NCBI GenBank assembly: GCA_945873105.1
Contig: CAMCBW010000017.1
Location: 1-64,000 of the forward strand
Direction of reading: 5' to 3'
Length of the DNA stretch: 64,000 nt
From: Tangfeifania diversioriginum
Lineage (GTDB): Bacteria; Bacteroidota; Bacteroidia; Bacteroidales; Prolixibacteraceae
Positions 24,301-33,108 of this stretch are shown piece by piece; position 1 is the stretch's first letter; every line of letters starts with the position of its first letter. The notes beneath the pieces were generated by a model. It was not told the origin of the DNA and searched no databases. It saw only the letters and a program-made list of their open reading frames with translations. A program made the position numbers and the translations under genes.

Positions 24301-24980
24301 GCTGGTACCAGGATTATGGCGTTTTACCCTACGATGCGGAAGGTGCCGGTCCGTCCTCGGGACTCTTTGCCTTTGCATCGGCTCCCGGATTGCAGTCCTT
24401 CACTTTCTCTGCCTACGGAAATGTTCAGGTTTGGGCAGAAGGTGTTGGTCAAAAGCCAATTGCAGGGAAAAAACTTGCCGATGGACTGACGGCTTACCAG
24501 GTTAAATTGTCGAATCCGAAACCCTCTTCCGCCCAAATTGTACTGAAGATTGATTATGAACCCGGCTACCGGGGCATGGCTGCCATTCCCGGATACATCC
24601 GGCAAAGCTGTGGCACAGGAGTCCTCGCATTGGGCGACTGGTCTGAAGTCGATGGATTAAAGGCTTATTCAGGCGGAGCCCTTTACCGGAAAAGCATCGC
24701 CATTTCTGCCGGGGATTTAAAGAACAAACTGGAGCTCGATTTGGGGGATCTGGTTTCTTCGGCCGAATTGTTTGTCAACGGGAAAAGTGCCGGCATCCGT
24801 TTGTCGCCACCCTGGAAATTTGATGTTACATCCTATGCCAAACCAGGAGAAAACAAGGTGGAAGTATTGATTTACAATACACTCGCTAATAATTACACGA
24901 CCATACCCACGACTTACCGGGGATCCATTAAATCCGGGTTGATAGGGCCGGTACAACTGAGGATCATGAGCGTCAAATAA
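21396..24980 (+). CDS. GH106-like glycoside hydrolase (putative alpha-L-rhamnosidase)
   Basis: The 1194-residue secreted protein has a signal peptide (RFKFLLLVLISFNCMAQ). The barrel start VAFYWWIGDTLTKERIAWQL is typical of the GH106 clan. Possible acidic catalytic residues lie in FFFSDELQFG and RVWLEGFYGSGWG. The segment YNLLSLHGLYYTTKGGWWEW, then LSYLMSQGHHRCDVAVLYP, matches the conserved end of the catalytic part. The C-terminus (about 1070-1190) is a galactose-binding-like beta-sandwich with SAELFVNGKSAGIRLSPPWK. GH106 enzymes remove alpha-L-rhamnose; other specificities in the clan are possible. It is divergent from the PUL regulators and followed 35 bp later by the heparinase-like gene. 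Confidence 0.7.
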   Translation: MNRFKFLLLVLISFNCMAQTALPPGFPDRAPNLDALPGFKTPPAGYGDVAFYWWIGDTLTKERIAWQLNELNNKKITGLQINYCHTDAGGATYGLTFPSQPVLFSKKWWELFNWFLLEGKKRGMSVSLSDYTLGAAGQGWFVDEMLRENPQLNGSKLESKQWTLSGGKELTTAVPSNLLSLAAYPEANGTLAEAGSVDLKSTVKNSELKWVAPSGDWKIIAIYQNTVKTSFDPMNPLSGAKTIEKFYQRFEDQNPGEGGKGLNFFFSDELQFGIRGLLWNDQFAAEFKKRKGYDVLPELPNLFANFGLKSYKIRLDFNDVMVALSEENFFKPLYDWHTSRGMLFGCDHGGRGRDLTEFGDYFRTQRWMSGPGSDQPHLRKDLVKAKVAASIAHLYERPRVWLEGFYGSGWGTSSADVTDAIFANFNLGYNLLSLHGLYYTTKGGWWEWAPPCNHFHMPYWKQIDPLMDCVERLSYLMSQGHHRCDVAVLYPTEPVVADLDGKNSTAIAFSAGNELYSKGIDFDYMDYESLARAEVKDGELHVAGEKFKVLIIPSMKVMRHASLGKIEAFKKAGGIVVNIGEQPVATELSGVKDAEVSKLISGVYAKAPNLIQCRDEKEVVEAISGKYLPDFKILTETKTQPYVIHRIIGDRDIYALYNLPAGTKCFFKAKGNVELWNPWTTEISSLSKLAIPTSGGTEITLPLSEKEMQLVVFSRGNATAKEFVASKVLKTIPVEGNWEFELKPSLDNQWGDFQLPATKEMLGAQVRQLYHAENKDYTGSKIKMDESWKKETCAYGKQFLKLGALPVCPTEQELAKMIPAKEGETIRIENKDYPWIAYGFSWQHGVEGDFGHQGYHGLKGQMYDNFIRLGKLESFKHSLRRAPESEGNFYVLSTSVLAPSDGTFDILTGDTKPALFLLNGKKAEANGNPVSLKKGANPVLLVYNKACETYLVFCRTNTLRPTKQPVSMCWYQDYGVLPYDAEGAGPSSGLFAFASAPGLQSFTFSAYGNVQVWAEGVGQKPIAGKKLADGLTAYQVKLSNPKPSSAQIVLKIDYEPGYRGMAAIPGYIRQSCGTGVLALGDWSEVDGLKAYSGGALYRKSIAISAGDLKNKLELDLGDLVSSAELFVNGKSAGIRLSPPWKFDVTSYAKPGENKVEVLIYNTLANNYTTIPTTYRGSIKSGLIGPVQLRIMSVK

Positions 24981-25015
24981 AATTTTCTCCAGGAATCGAA
25001 AGAAATATTGTAAGC

Positions 25016-26908
25016 ATGAGACAAGTGATGGTTGGAATTAACTTTTTGAGAACAATTGGGATAACACTCTTTTTAATAGCTGTTGGCGAGTTGTACAATG
25101 CCTGCGGCCAGGAGAGGGCTAAATACGACAAAATATTTGTTTGGATCACTCCGGAAAACCCATGGCAAAAGACTCCGGAAATAACTATTTCGGAGCAGGA
25201 TGTTACATCCCGTTTAAAACAAGGTCACCCCCGGCTTTTTATGACAGATTCCGTGATTGCTAAAATCAGGGAGCAATCAAAAACCGATGAACTTCTTGTC
25301 CGTTACATCAAGGAGGTTATAGAACAGGCCAATGCTTCGATGGGTGCAGGTGAGCCCCGCAATGACCGGGAGTTGATGAAGCGGATATTTGAATGGGGCT
25401 TTGCTTACCGATGGTCGGGCGACAATAAATACCTGGAACCGGCTAAAAACAGTTTGTTGAAACTTAGCGAGCGCAATGAGTGGGATTGGTTTCATTTTCT
25501 TGGTGCCGGCGAAGCTTCTGCTGTTGCAGGCATTGGGTACGATATTTTCTACCAGGGCTTGGATGAGCAAAGCAGAAAGCAGATAGTTCACGGAATGATC
25601 AAGAATGGACTAAACCCGGGCGTTGCTGCCTATGGTGGAGCACCCTTCGGATGGTTTAAAGATGTACACCACAACTGGAACCAGGTATGTAATTCAGGCC
25701 TTATCATTGCAGCCCTGGCTATTGCAGAAGAGGGTGACGATAATTTCTGGTTCGCTAAATTTATTGTGCCCAAGGCTGTAAAATCGTTGGCGATGGCCAT
25801 GAATGAGTATGCGCCCGACGGTTCTTATCCGGAGGGCCCCGGCTATTGGGGTTTTGGGACTTCTTATGCTATTCTTGGGTTGGAGGCTTTGAGTAATTCT
25901 CTGGGGACGGACTTTGGCCTCTCAAAATTTAGCGGCTTCAACCAAACATTTTATTATCAGTGGTATGTTACCGGGAGCAGTGGGAACATCATGAGTTTTG
26001 CCGATGCAAGTCCAAACAGCAAAAGAACACCAAACGGACTGATGCTCTGGATGGCCAAACAATTTGGTGATCAAATTATTGCAAACAATGAACATGACCT
26101 GTTAAAAGCTTCAGGCAAAAAAGCCAGTATTTACGATGTAATGTTTTATGTTCCACCAACCAAGGTTTCCGTGACAGATTTGCCGCTAGACCGTTACTTC
26201 AGGGGACCGGTGGAGGTTGTTGCCATGCGCACAAGCTGGACGGATAAAAACGGACTTTTTATTGGCGTGAAAGCGGGATATAGCCAGGCCAACCATGGTC
26301 ATCTTGATTTGGGGAATTTTGAAATGGATGCGTTGGGAGAACGATGGTTTTATGATTTAGGTGGTGACGACTACTATTTGCCCGAATATTTTAACATGAA
26401 CAGTACACGTTGGAATTATTACCGTACTGGCTCAAAAAGTCACAACGTAACTTTGATAGACAAGGCTAATCAGTATTGCTTTGCCAACTCGAAGTTTGTC
26501 AAAACAGACCTCAACCAAGAAAAAGCGACTGCAACAGTTGATTTGACTGAAGCATACAAAGGCCTGGTGACACAAGCCAACAGATCCGTTACCATGGATA
26601 AAAAAGCAGGAACGATAATGATTAAAGACCTTTTTGCCTTAACCGGTGACCATACAATCACTTGGGGAGCCACCACGGATGCCAAAATTACCACAAAAGG
26701 CAATTCTGCGATTCTTGAGCAAAATGGAAAAAGATTGTCAGCACGAATTCTCTCTCCTTCCGGTGCAAAATTTTATACCGAATCAGCAGAACAGCCTCCT
26801 CCGGAAAAAAAGAATGAAAAGGTGAACAGGTTACAGGTTGATCTAAAGGGGGAAAAGGGAGAGAACAGCCTCATCATCCTGCTAAAACCAATTGGCAAGT
26901 ACAATTAG
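25016..26908 (+). CDS. Heparinase II/III-family polysaccharide lyase
   Basis: The 630-residue protein has an N-terminal export signal and a possible lipobox, ELYNACGQ. It consists of an alpha/alpha-toroid (about 55-360) and a C-terminal beta-sheet domain (about 380-625). Signature segments are DVHHNWNQVCNSGLI (near residue 215), PDGSYPEGPGYWGFGTSYA (near 270, candidate catalytic Tyr) and GYSQANHGHLDLGNFEMDA (near 427, conserved His). These enzymes cleave uronic-acid-containing glycans by beta-elimination. Together with the sulfatases this points to a sulfated uronate-containing polymer. The exact PL family cannot be set by eye. Confidence 0.8.
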   Translation: MRQVMVGINFLRTIGITLFLIAVGELYNACGQERAKYDKIFVWITPENPWQKTPEITISEQDVTSRLKQGHPRLFMTDSVIAKIREQSKTDELLVRYIKEVIEQANASMGAGEPRNDRELMKRIFEWGFAYRWSGDNKYLEPAKNSLLKLSERNEWDWFHFLGAGEASAVAGIGYDIFYQGLDEQSRKQIVHGMIKNGLNPGVAAYGGAPFGWFKDVHHNWNQVCNSGLIIAALAIAEEGDDNFWFAKFIVPKAVKSLAMAMNEYAPDGSYPEGPGYWGFGTSYAILGLEALSNSLGTDFGLSKFSGFNQTFYYQWYVTGSSGNIMSFADASPNSKRTPNGLMLWMAKQFGDQIIANNEHDLLKASGKKASIYDVMFYVPPTKVSVTDLPLDRYFRGPVEVVAMRTSWTDKNGLFIGVKAGYSQANHGHLDLGNFEMDALGERWFYDLGGDDYYLPEYFNMNSTRWNYYRTGSKSHNVTLIDKANQYCFANSKFVKTDLNQEKATATVDLTEAYKGLVTQANRSVTMDKKAGTIMIKDLFALTGDHTITWGATTDAKITTKGNSAILEQNGKRLSARILSPSGAKFYTESAEQPPPEKKNEKVNRLQVDLKGEKGENSLIILLKPIGKYN

Positions 26909-27032
26909 GACGAAAGCCAACATCCTCCATGGTTAAACCTGGCCAAAAGGCAGAGATAGCGTGAAATAGTTACGACAGTTACCTAAATTGATCCGTCGGA
27001 GTTGAGATCCCGGCACCAAAGATGGGTATGGT

Positions 27033-28262
27033 TTAATCCCCAATATCGTATGCCATCAATGCACTTCCATGCCGGATCAGCAACATTTTGTTGTAGATGG
27101 AGGGGTGTGCCCAGTGCGGGCCTTCCCCACCCTTTACCTGGAAAGTGCTGATGATGGTCAGGTCGTTGGTGTCGGGTTTAACCAGGGCCACATTTCCCCC
27201 TTTTTCTTCATAAAAATACAGCATCCCATCGGCAGCAATAACGGATCCTTTGGTGAACCATGGTTTCTCCCAGTTGGTCTTCCCGGTTTCCCAATCCACA
27301 GAGGCCCAGTTTCCCCTGGTATTGTCCAGCATGGTGGAGCCATAAATTGCCCCGTTCAGCAAAACCAATCCCCCGTGGTGCGTATCCAGCACCTCGTTTT
27401 TCCATTTCAGGGAGATCGATGTTCCATCGTCAGAAATATGAAAGAGCATGGCAGGCTGCTGGTTGCCATAGGTAATAAAAATATCTCCCCGGTAGAAAAG
27501 GGGCGTATTGGCCGCTTCGCCTTTCCCTTTGTCGGTATGGTACTGAATGGTATTATGACTCCAAAGGATATTGCCGTTGGCAGCATCGATACCAATAAGG
27601 TCGTTGGAGGTTTGAACCAGCACGATTTTCATGCCTGCCCATTCGACCAATGAGGAGGAAGCGTAGGATTTACTGCCCCCCATGCTCTTGCTTTTCCAAA
27701 GCAATTTACCCGTTTTTTTGTGGTAGGCCACCAGGGTGGTTTGATCTCCTCCTGTCACATACAAGGCCGCCTCGTCGGTTAACAATACCGATTCCACATT
27801 TCCCCAGTGCATGTTTTTACCCTCGAAATCCTTGAGCGGCGCCTTTCTCCAGATCTCTTCTCCTCCGTTTGTGTCAAGGCAAACCAGGTCACCCATCCCC
27901 CCTACCAGGTAGATCCGGTCGTTTTCGATGGTGGGAGTGCCCCTCGATTCGGGATAGCTCCTGCTCCATGCATGGCTGTAAGTTTTTTCCCAAAGCAGCT
28001 TTCCATTCGCATCACAAGCCGAGATTACATCCAGGGTGTCGGATTTAAGCCCGGTTACATAGATGACATTTTTGTATACCACAGGCTGCGACAATCCCTT
28101 CCCGATGGTTTCAATTTTAAATTTCAACATGGGTCCTTCGGCAGGCCATTTTTTCAGCAGACCCGTCTCCGGATAAATGCCATCGCGGGCAGCTCCCCGC
28201 CACTGGGAGATTTCGTTGTCCGGGCTCAAAAGCAATATCAAGAAAGTGAAGAGTAGTAACAT
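27033..28262 (-). CDS. Secreted PQQ-like beta-propeller repeat protein
   Basis: The 409-residue protein starts with a hydrophobic export segment (LLLFTFLILLLS), then QWRGAARDGIYPETGLLKKW, the usual opening of outer-membrane-assembly-BamB/PQQ-like propellers. Blade motifs such as DANGKLLWEKTY, DTNGGEEIWRKAP, HKKTGKLLWKSKS, DAANGNILWSHN and DWETGKTNWEKPW recur every 50-60 residues. Residues for PQQ binding cannot be confirmed. Proteins of this type occur near carbohydrate loci, but no enzymatic function is established. Confidence 0.8.
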   Translation of the reverse strand: MLLLFTFLILLLSPDNEISQWRGAARDGIYPETGLLKKWPAEGPMLKFKIETIGKGLSQPVVYKNVIYVTGLKSDTLDVISACDANGKLLWEKTYSHAWSRSYPESRGTPTIENDRIYLVGGMGDLVCLDTNGGEEIWRKAPLKDFEGKNMHWGNVESVLLTDEAALYVTGGDQTTLVAYHKKTGKLLWKSKSMGGSKSYASSSLVEWAGMKIVLVQTSNDLIGIDAANGNILWSHNTIQYHTDKGKGEAANTPLFYRGDIFITYGNQQPAMLFHISDDGTSISLKWKNEVLDTHHGGLVLLNGAIYGSTMLDNTRGNWASVDWETGKTNWEKPWFTKGSVIAADGMLYFYEEKGGNVALVKPDTNDLTIISTFQVKGGEGPHWAHPSIYNKMLLIRHGSALMAYDIGD

Positions 28263-28390
28263 GGATTGTTAATTGTTAAAAACCATTTTGAATCAGTTTC
28301 ATAAAGAAAAGAAAAAAAGAGGGAATCGATCCTGTTTTCATCACTTTTCCTTTCATGCATTGTTAGAACCGGACAATTTTGAAACATCTG

Positions 28391-28421
28391 AAAAAAAAGG
28401 CTGCCTTTTCAGACAGCCTTT
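28391..28421 (-). terminator. Intrinsic terminator downstream of the small barrel gene
   Basis: On the minus strand, an AAAGGCTG...CAGCCTTT stem is followed directly by TTTTTTTT (28398-28391). It lies 55 bp past the stop codon of the barrel gene at 28476 and before the propeller gene, so it separates the two transcription units. Confidence 0.7.
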
Positions 28422-28475
28422 CTCAATTTCAGACAGGTTTACGCCAGGTAAAGGCGGGTAATATAAGGCAATTGA

Positions 28476-29015
28476 TTAGAACTTATAAGCAACTCCAAGG
28501 TTGGCATAAGAGGTAGATTTTCCCAATTCGATATAGGCTCCCCAATTCTTACTGATTTCATATCGGGCACCAATAATACCGCCCCAGACTACTCCACCGA
28601 CAGAAGGTGATGGGATGGATCCGGCGTTTGGCCCACTGTAGCTCGCACTGGCCACATTGTAACCCAGCATGATCCCTGCATAGGTATCCAGTTTGTCGAT
28701 GAATTGATAATGCACCATGGCACGGCCTGCAAGGATGATGTTGCTGTACTTCCAGGAGAATGATCCTGCCAAATTGTTAAAGTCCTCTTTGTAACCATAG
28801 TATCCAAGGTTGGCGCCCAGGCCCAATACCATCCCTTTTACCCCCAGGAAATCATTAGCGACCCCTTTCTCAAAAGTAAATTCTACCGGCGTACCATTTC
28901 CGTTAAGACCTACACCAAACTTAAATACCTTGGTACCTTTCTCAAACGTCTCCTGCGCATTTAAACTTCCTGAAAATAGCGCGATTGCTGCAAAAATTAA
29001 AACTAATCTTCTCAT
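28476..29015 (-). CDS. Small outer-membrane beta-barrel protein
   Basis: Starting at MRRLVLIFAAIALFSGSLNAQ (a signal peptide) the protein has 179 residues of alternating amphipathic strands. The family-type ending is NWGAYIELGKSTSYANLGVAYKF, with a terminal Phe as in outer-membrane barrels. A longer in-frame start at 29054 would bury the signal peptide, so 29015 is preferred. Glycine-rich turns (YNVASASYSGPNAGSI) fit an eight-strand porin-like fold. The function is unknown. Confidence 0.7.
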   Translation of the reverse strand: MRRLVLIFAAIALFSGSLNAQETFEKGTKVFKFGVGLNGNGTPVEFTFEKGVANDFLGVKGMVLGLGANLGYYGYKEDFNNLAGSFSWKYSNIILAGRAMVHYQFIDKLDTYAGIMLGYNVASASYSGPNAGSIPSPSVGGVVWGGIIGARYEISKNWGAYIELGKSTSYANLGVAYKF

Positions 29016-29318
29016 GATTCTCTTATTTGCTGATGAATTTACTTTACCTACCATTGACGTATTTCGGTTTCGACGGTGGTTATTGACACAACCACAAAAT
29101 ATTTTATCAAGTAAAAAATAAGTTGCTGCATAGGATCGATGCTTCCATCTCTCCGCTCCATCGTTCCATTCAGATTGTATTCGGAGGATCCTGATAGGTG
29201 ATAGAAGAACCTAAAACTGATGGGCAAAAATAAGCTCCCTGGGTGAGAAACAGAAAAAACCAGGTAGGACAAAAAGTGGACAATGGGGATAAATTTCAAA
29301 GGAAAAATTGACTTCCCT

Positions 29319-30206
29319 TCAAATATTTTGCAGGAAAGCAGCAAGATTGGTTTTACGGTCAATGTCAAGTTTTCGCCGCAGACGCAAACGGGCCTTTTTC
29401 AAGGCTTCGTCCGACTGAAAGGTAATTTGTGCAATGTCTTTACTGCTCATGTTCAGCTTTAAGAAAGCACATATTTTTCGGTCATTGGCTGTAAGGGAAG
29501 GGAATTGGGCGTTCAATTTTTCGTAAAACAACTGGTGTACTCTTTCAAACAAGATCTCAAATTCGTCCCAGTTCGAGTTAAATGACACACGTTTATAGTC
29601 GGCAATCAGCTCGTTGATTTTCTGCTTCCCCCTGGTATTGCTGTTGTCACCTATTTCCAGCAACCGCTCAATCGTTTTCGCATCGCGTGCCGAATTTTGA
29701 ATCAATTTCAAAGTTGCTGCAGTGATCGATTTCTGGTTGGATTCAAGCTCCTTGCCTATTCTTTCGAGTTCCATCTCCATCAGTCTTGCCTTTTCAGCCT
29801 CAATCTCCTGGAGACTCTGCTCTGCCTTCTTACGTTCGGTAATATCCCTGATATTTGCCACGATAGACTTAATGGCCGAATGATCCAAAAAATTCTGTGA
29901 TACTGCCTCAAACCATACGTAGCCTTTTTCCTTGTGTTTATGCCGGTACTGAATCGAATCGGCTACATCTTTATCCGCCAGAACCCTCTCCCAGTGCTGT
30001 CGTACGATCTCCAAATCATCGGGGTAAACCACATCTTCAATAGGACCCATTAACTCTTCTACCGTATATCCGGTGAGGTTTTTGGCTGCATCGCTGATAA
30101 AAAACTGTTCGCCATCTGCATTCACCAGCACAAATATGTCGTTTGAATTTTTTATCAATAATCTCAATTTCTCTTCGTTGGCTTCGACCATGTTTTTTGT
30201 AAGCAC
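29319..30206 (-). CDS. PAS-domain LuxR-type transcriptional regulator
   Basis: The 295-residue protein has an N-terminal PAS domain (about 10-130: NDIFVLVNADGEQFFISDAA ... IVANIRDITERKKAEQS), a helical coiled-coil linker (about 130-180) and a C-terminal helix-turn-helix. The HTH region reads FPSLTANDRKICAFLKLN, then MSSKDIAQITFQSDEALKKA, typical of Bacteroidota PAS-LuxR proteins. No transmembrane helix or phosphoacceptor domain is seen, so it is a one-component cytoplasmic sensor. The signal is unknown. The barrel gene at 28476 is the next gene in the same direction and could be a target. Confidence 0.8.
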   Translation of the reverse strand: MLTKNMVEANEEKLRLLIKNSNDIFVLVNADGEQFFISDAAKNLTGYTVEELMGPIEDVVYPDDLEIVRQHWERVLADKDVADSIQYRHKHKEKGYVWFEAVSQNFLDHSAIKSIVANIRDITERKKAEQSLQEIEAEKARLMEMELERIGKELESNQKSITAATLKLIQNSARDAKTIERLLEIGDNSNTRGKQKINELIADYKRVSFNSNWDEFEILFERVHQLFYEKLNAQFPSLTANDRKICAFLKLNMSSKDIAQITFQSDEALKKARLRLRRKLDIDRKTNLAAFLQNI

Positions 30207-30276
30207 AAGCTTTTCTGTTTAAAATTTGTTTTTCAGGGGCCAGATGGTATCGAAGACCAGCGAAGCCAATACCCGT

Positions 30277-30386
30277 CTAAGTTAGAAGAACGATTAAATG
30301 ACGTAGTTTCAAATTCTCCAATTTTGGGCTATTTGCCAATAGTTTCGCGCAAAGCCCGCAAATTTCACAAAGAAAAAAATACGCCA
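30277..30386 (-). repeat. Dispersed structured repeat, copy B
   Basis: The reverse complement of this segment matches 8172-8285 over about 110 bp with few changes. The outer arms here are AATGGCGTA and TACGTCATT on the minus strand, so one changed pair becomes G-T and stays pairable in RNA. It lies in the gap upstream of the PAS-LuxR gene; no gene overlaps it. Confidence 0.65.
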
Positions 30387-30473
30387 TTATCAATTATGCA
30401 TTACTTAATCACTTCCAGGGGGAAGAGAATTCAAAGGCATCAGCCACAAAAATAGACCAATTGTTGAAGTATT

Positions 30474-31139
30474 TTAACCATTCTTCAATTTCAATTCCTT
30501 TGCTGCCCTGTAAAAGAACCAGGCACTGAATGCCATGATGGTATGGCTTATATCAAAGTGGTTAAACCATCTGCCCAGGGTAATTTCATTCATAAATATT
30601 AAAGCGGCCAAGGCTGAGATAGCAACGGCAATAAGGAAATATTTGCTTGCTGCATTCCTGGTCCTGTAAAAATTAAAGAGCTGTAAACTACCTACCACAA
30701 AGAGTAATCCATAGGCAGTATGCACCTCCACAAAGAAAAAATTAAGTGTAGAGTAGGTCACAACGACAAAAGTGCATAGCTCAATGAGGTTGATAATCTT
30801 AAAGCTCCTTGCGAGCTTTTTACCAATCAGGGGAGTTACATGTTCAATCGCGGCACGTTCGATCAGCATGACAGAGAACATACTCATCAACCAGCCCGGA
30901 AGCTTCCAGTAAAAAGGGAAAAGGTAGAAAAAGCCATGACCCAGCAGTCCCCCCATGGTGGTTGCCAAACCCATGGTCAGAAAGTAATACTTCAGATAAA
31001 AAAACAGGTCATTTCTCTCTTTCCACCTATAAATCCTTGACGCGGCATAAAAACAGACCGCTGCGACCACCAAATCAGTTAAAGTGGCTACTGGTTCATC
31101 AATTCTGATGCCAAGAATGCTGATGGTAGTTTGATCCAT
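30474..31139 (-). CDS. Multi-pass membrane protein (DUF6962-like)
   Basis: Starting at MDQTTISILGIRIDEPVATL the protein has 221 residues and about seven hydrophobic helices (residues about 18-36, 48-70, 75-95, 110-130, 135-150, 160-178 and 190-210). The frame continues upstream to 31298, but that part is polar and unlike an N-terminus. I recall similar seven-helix proteins of unknown function under DUF6962, but cannot confirm this. The neighbouring genes are regulators. Confidence 0.6.
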   Translation of the reverse strand: MDQTTISILGIRIDEPVATLTDLVVAAVCFYAASRIYRWKERNDLFFYLKYYFLTMGLATTMGGLLGHGFFYLFPFYWKLPGWLMSMFSVMLIERAAIEHVTPLIGKKLARSFKIINLIELCTFVVVTYSTLNFFFVEVHTAYGLLFVVGSLQLFNFYRTRNAASKYFLIAVAISALAALIFMNEITLGRWFNHFDISHTIMAFSAWFFYRAAKELKLKNG

Positions 31140-31576
31140 AACGATGAATTTCAGTAGAATAAAGCTGCTAAAATGATCACCTGCCGGGAGCCAAAATGGG
31201 ATCTGCAACATCAAAGCTAATGATTTTTCTTTTTTTGAACCACCGCAAGTGCAAAAAGTTGGACAGTGCTTTTCAATCATATCCGGATTTGTGACCATCC
31301 TTAAAGTCGTTTCATCCTGTCTGTGCTAATCAAGCATTTAAAGCATTAATTATCAATTCTAAAAAAATCATTTTTGTTAACAACCATTGAAATTCGGATT
31401 GTACCTTGTTGAGAATTAAATGTAACAAATTAATACAGGGGAAAAGGCTATCCCAATTTGTAAAATGCCAAAGAACTTCGAAAGAATCAGCTTTTGATAG
31501 TTTATTGAGGAATACTCACTATATTTATCTCTGAATAGTTTCTGACAGCTTAATTACCAATCATTTAATCTAAAAA
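31140..31576. other. Divergent intergenic region
   Basis: No gene is seen beyond an upstream extension of the minus-strand frame. It is AT-rich from 31330. A TATATTTA element near 31520 resembles a -7 site for the kinase gene but lacks a correctly placed TTG. Confidence 0.35.
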
Positions 31577-33097
31577 ATGAATCAGAATAAAAAAATATTG
31601 GTCATAGATGACGTACCTGAAAACCTCTTTCTGGTTCGGGCAATGCTTGAAAGAAGCCATCCTGAATATAAAATACTTCTGTCCACTTCAGGAGAGGAAG
31701 GATTTGAACTTGCCAAGCGAGAATTGCCCGAAACAATTCTACTCGACATTTTTATGCCGGGACAAAATGGTTTCGAGACATGCCGAAAAATTAAATCGAC
31801 TGAAAGCACGAGTCATATTCCTGTTTTTATGATTTCGGCCGGTGGTAACAGCACCGAAATAAGGGTAGAAGGCCTAAAGGCAGGAGCTGATGCGATTATC
31901 TCGAAGCCACTGGAGAAGGAAGAATTCGTTGCATTTGTAAATGTGATGCTACGCATAAAAAGTGCAGAAGACAAGCTAAAGAAGCGGAATCAGGAATTAG
32001 AAATATTCATCCGCAAACAAATCAATGATTTTCAGCAAACCGAAGAGCGCTTTATACAGGTTTCGGGTCATGCACTCGAATTTTTTTGGGAGATAAACGA
32101 CAGGGGCATTGTGACCTATATAAGTCAGGTTGTCGAGAAGATTTTAGGTTATCGTCCGGAGCAGATCGTTGATCAAATGTGCATTTTCCCTCCAAATAAA
32201 GGGCGTAAGGTAAAGGCATTCTTCAATATTCCCAGGCTAGTACTTGATTTAAATAGTGAATTTAGAGATATGCAGCTTATTTTCAGCACTATAAATGGAG
32301 ATAAGGTTTGGATGGCTGCAAGTGGGTTTCCTTTGAGGGATCCGTCAGGAAAGATTGTTGGTTACAGAGGCGTTTGTCAGGATATTACCGCTCGTGTGAA
32401 AACAGCGACTGAACTAAAGAAAAGCCTCAAGCAAATAAATGAATATCAGTCCAGTTTAAAACAGTTGAATGCTGACAGGGCTATTGCGGAAGAAAATGAA
32501 CGACGAAGAATTGCAGAATACCTGCACGATGGACTAGGTCAGAACCTTTCGCTGGTCAATCTTCGGCTTACTGCTTTGTTAGATTCAGAATTGGCCCCCA
32601 AAGTCGAAAAAAGCATCAGAGAATCGGTTGATCTCGTGAGTAAAGCAATCAATGAAACTCGCTTGCTGACCTACGACCTTAGTCCACCAATTCTTTATGA
32701 GCTGGGATTGATTCCTGCCATCACCTGGAAGCTGGGCGAGATTGAAAATAAATACCACATCAATACAATTCTTGAAAATAATGCAAAAAATGCAAAAATT
32801 ACCATTGACAAAAGGGTGCTGCTGTATCGTGTAGTCTCAGAGTTGTTTAATAATATTGTAAAACATGCAGGTGCAAATTTAATTCAAGTAAGTGTTTCAG
32901 AATTAGAAGATAAATTATATATTTCGGTAATAGATAACGGAGCAGGTTTTACATGCAGTGAACAAGCGGAACTGATGGCAAAGGGTGGTTTTGGCCTGTT
33001 TAGTATCAGGGAAAAACTGGATAGCATTCATGGTTCATTGCTTATTGAATCAGAATGCCATACAGGAACTAAAGCAACAATAGAGATCCCACTATAA
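31577..33097 (+). CDS. REC-PAS-histidine kinase (NarX/DesK-type HisKA_3)
   Basis: The 506-residue cytoplasmic protein starts with a receiver domain (about 5-125, phosphoacceptor D57 in ILLDIFMPG). A coiled-coil linker and a PAS domain (about 155-275, ending GVCQDITARVK) follow. Next is a HisKA_3 dimerisation helix with H317 in ERRRIAEYLHDGLGQN, and then an HATPase_c domain with the N-box ELFNNIVKHAG and GGFGLFSIREK. There are no membrane segments, so it must receive an intracellular signal or phosphate from another kinase. Its likely partner is the response regulator 11 bp downstream. Confidence 0.9.
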   Translation: MNQNKKILVIDDVPENLFLVRAMLERSHPEYKILLSTSGEEGFELAKRELPETILLDIFMPGQNGFETCRKIKSTESTSHIPVFMISAGGNSTEIRVEGLKAGADAIISKPLEKEEFVAFVNVMLRIKSAEDKLKKRNQELEIFIRKQINDFQQTEERFIQVSGHALEFFWEINDRGIVTYISQVVEKILGYRPEQIVDQMCIFPPNKGRKVKAFFNIPRLVLDLNSEFRDMQLIFSTINGDKVWMAASGFPLRDPSGKIVGYRGVCQDITARVKTATELKKSLKQINEYQSSLKQLNADRAIAEENERRRIAEYLHDGLGQNLSLVNLRLTALLDSELAPKVEKSIRESVDLVSKAINETRLLTYDLSPPILYELGLIPAITWKLGEIENKYHINTILENNAKNAKITIDKRVLLYRVVSELFNNIVKHAGANLIQVSVSELEDKLYISVIDNGAGFTCSEQAELMAKGGFGLFSIREKLDSIHGSLLIESECHTGTKATIEIPL

Positions 33098-33108
33098 GAT
33101 TCGTATTT

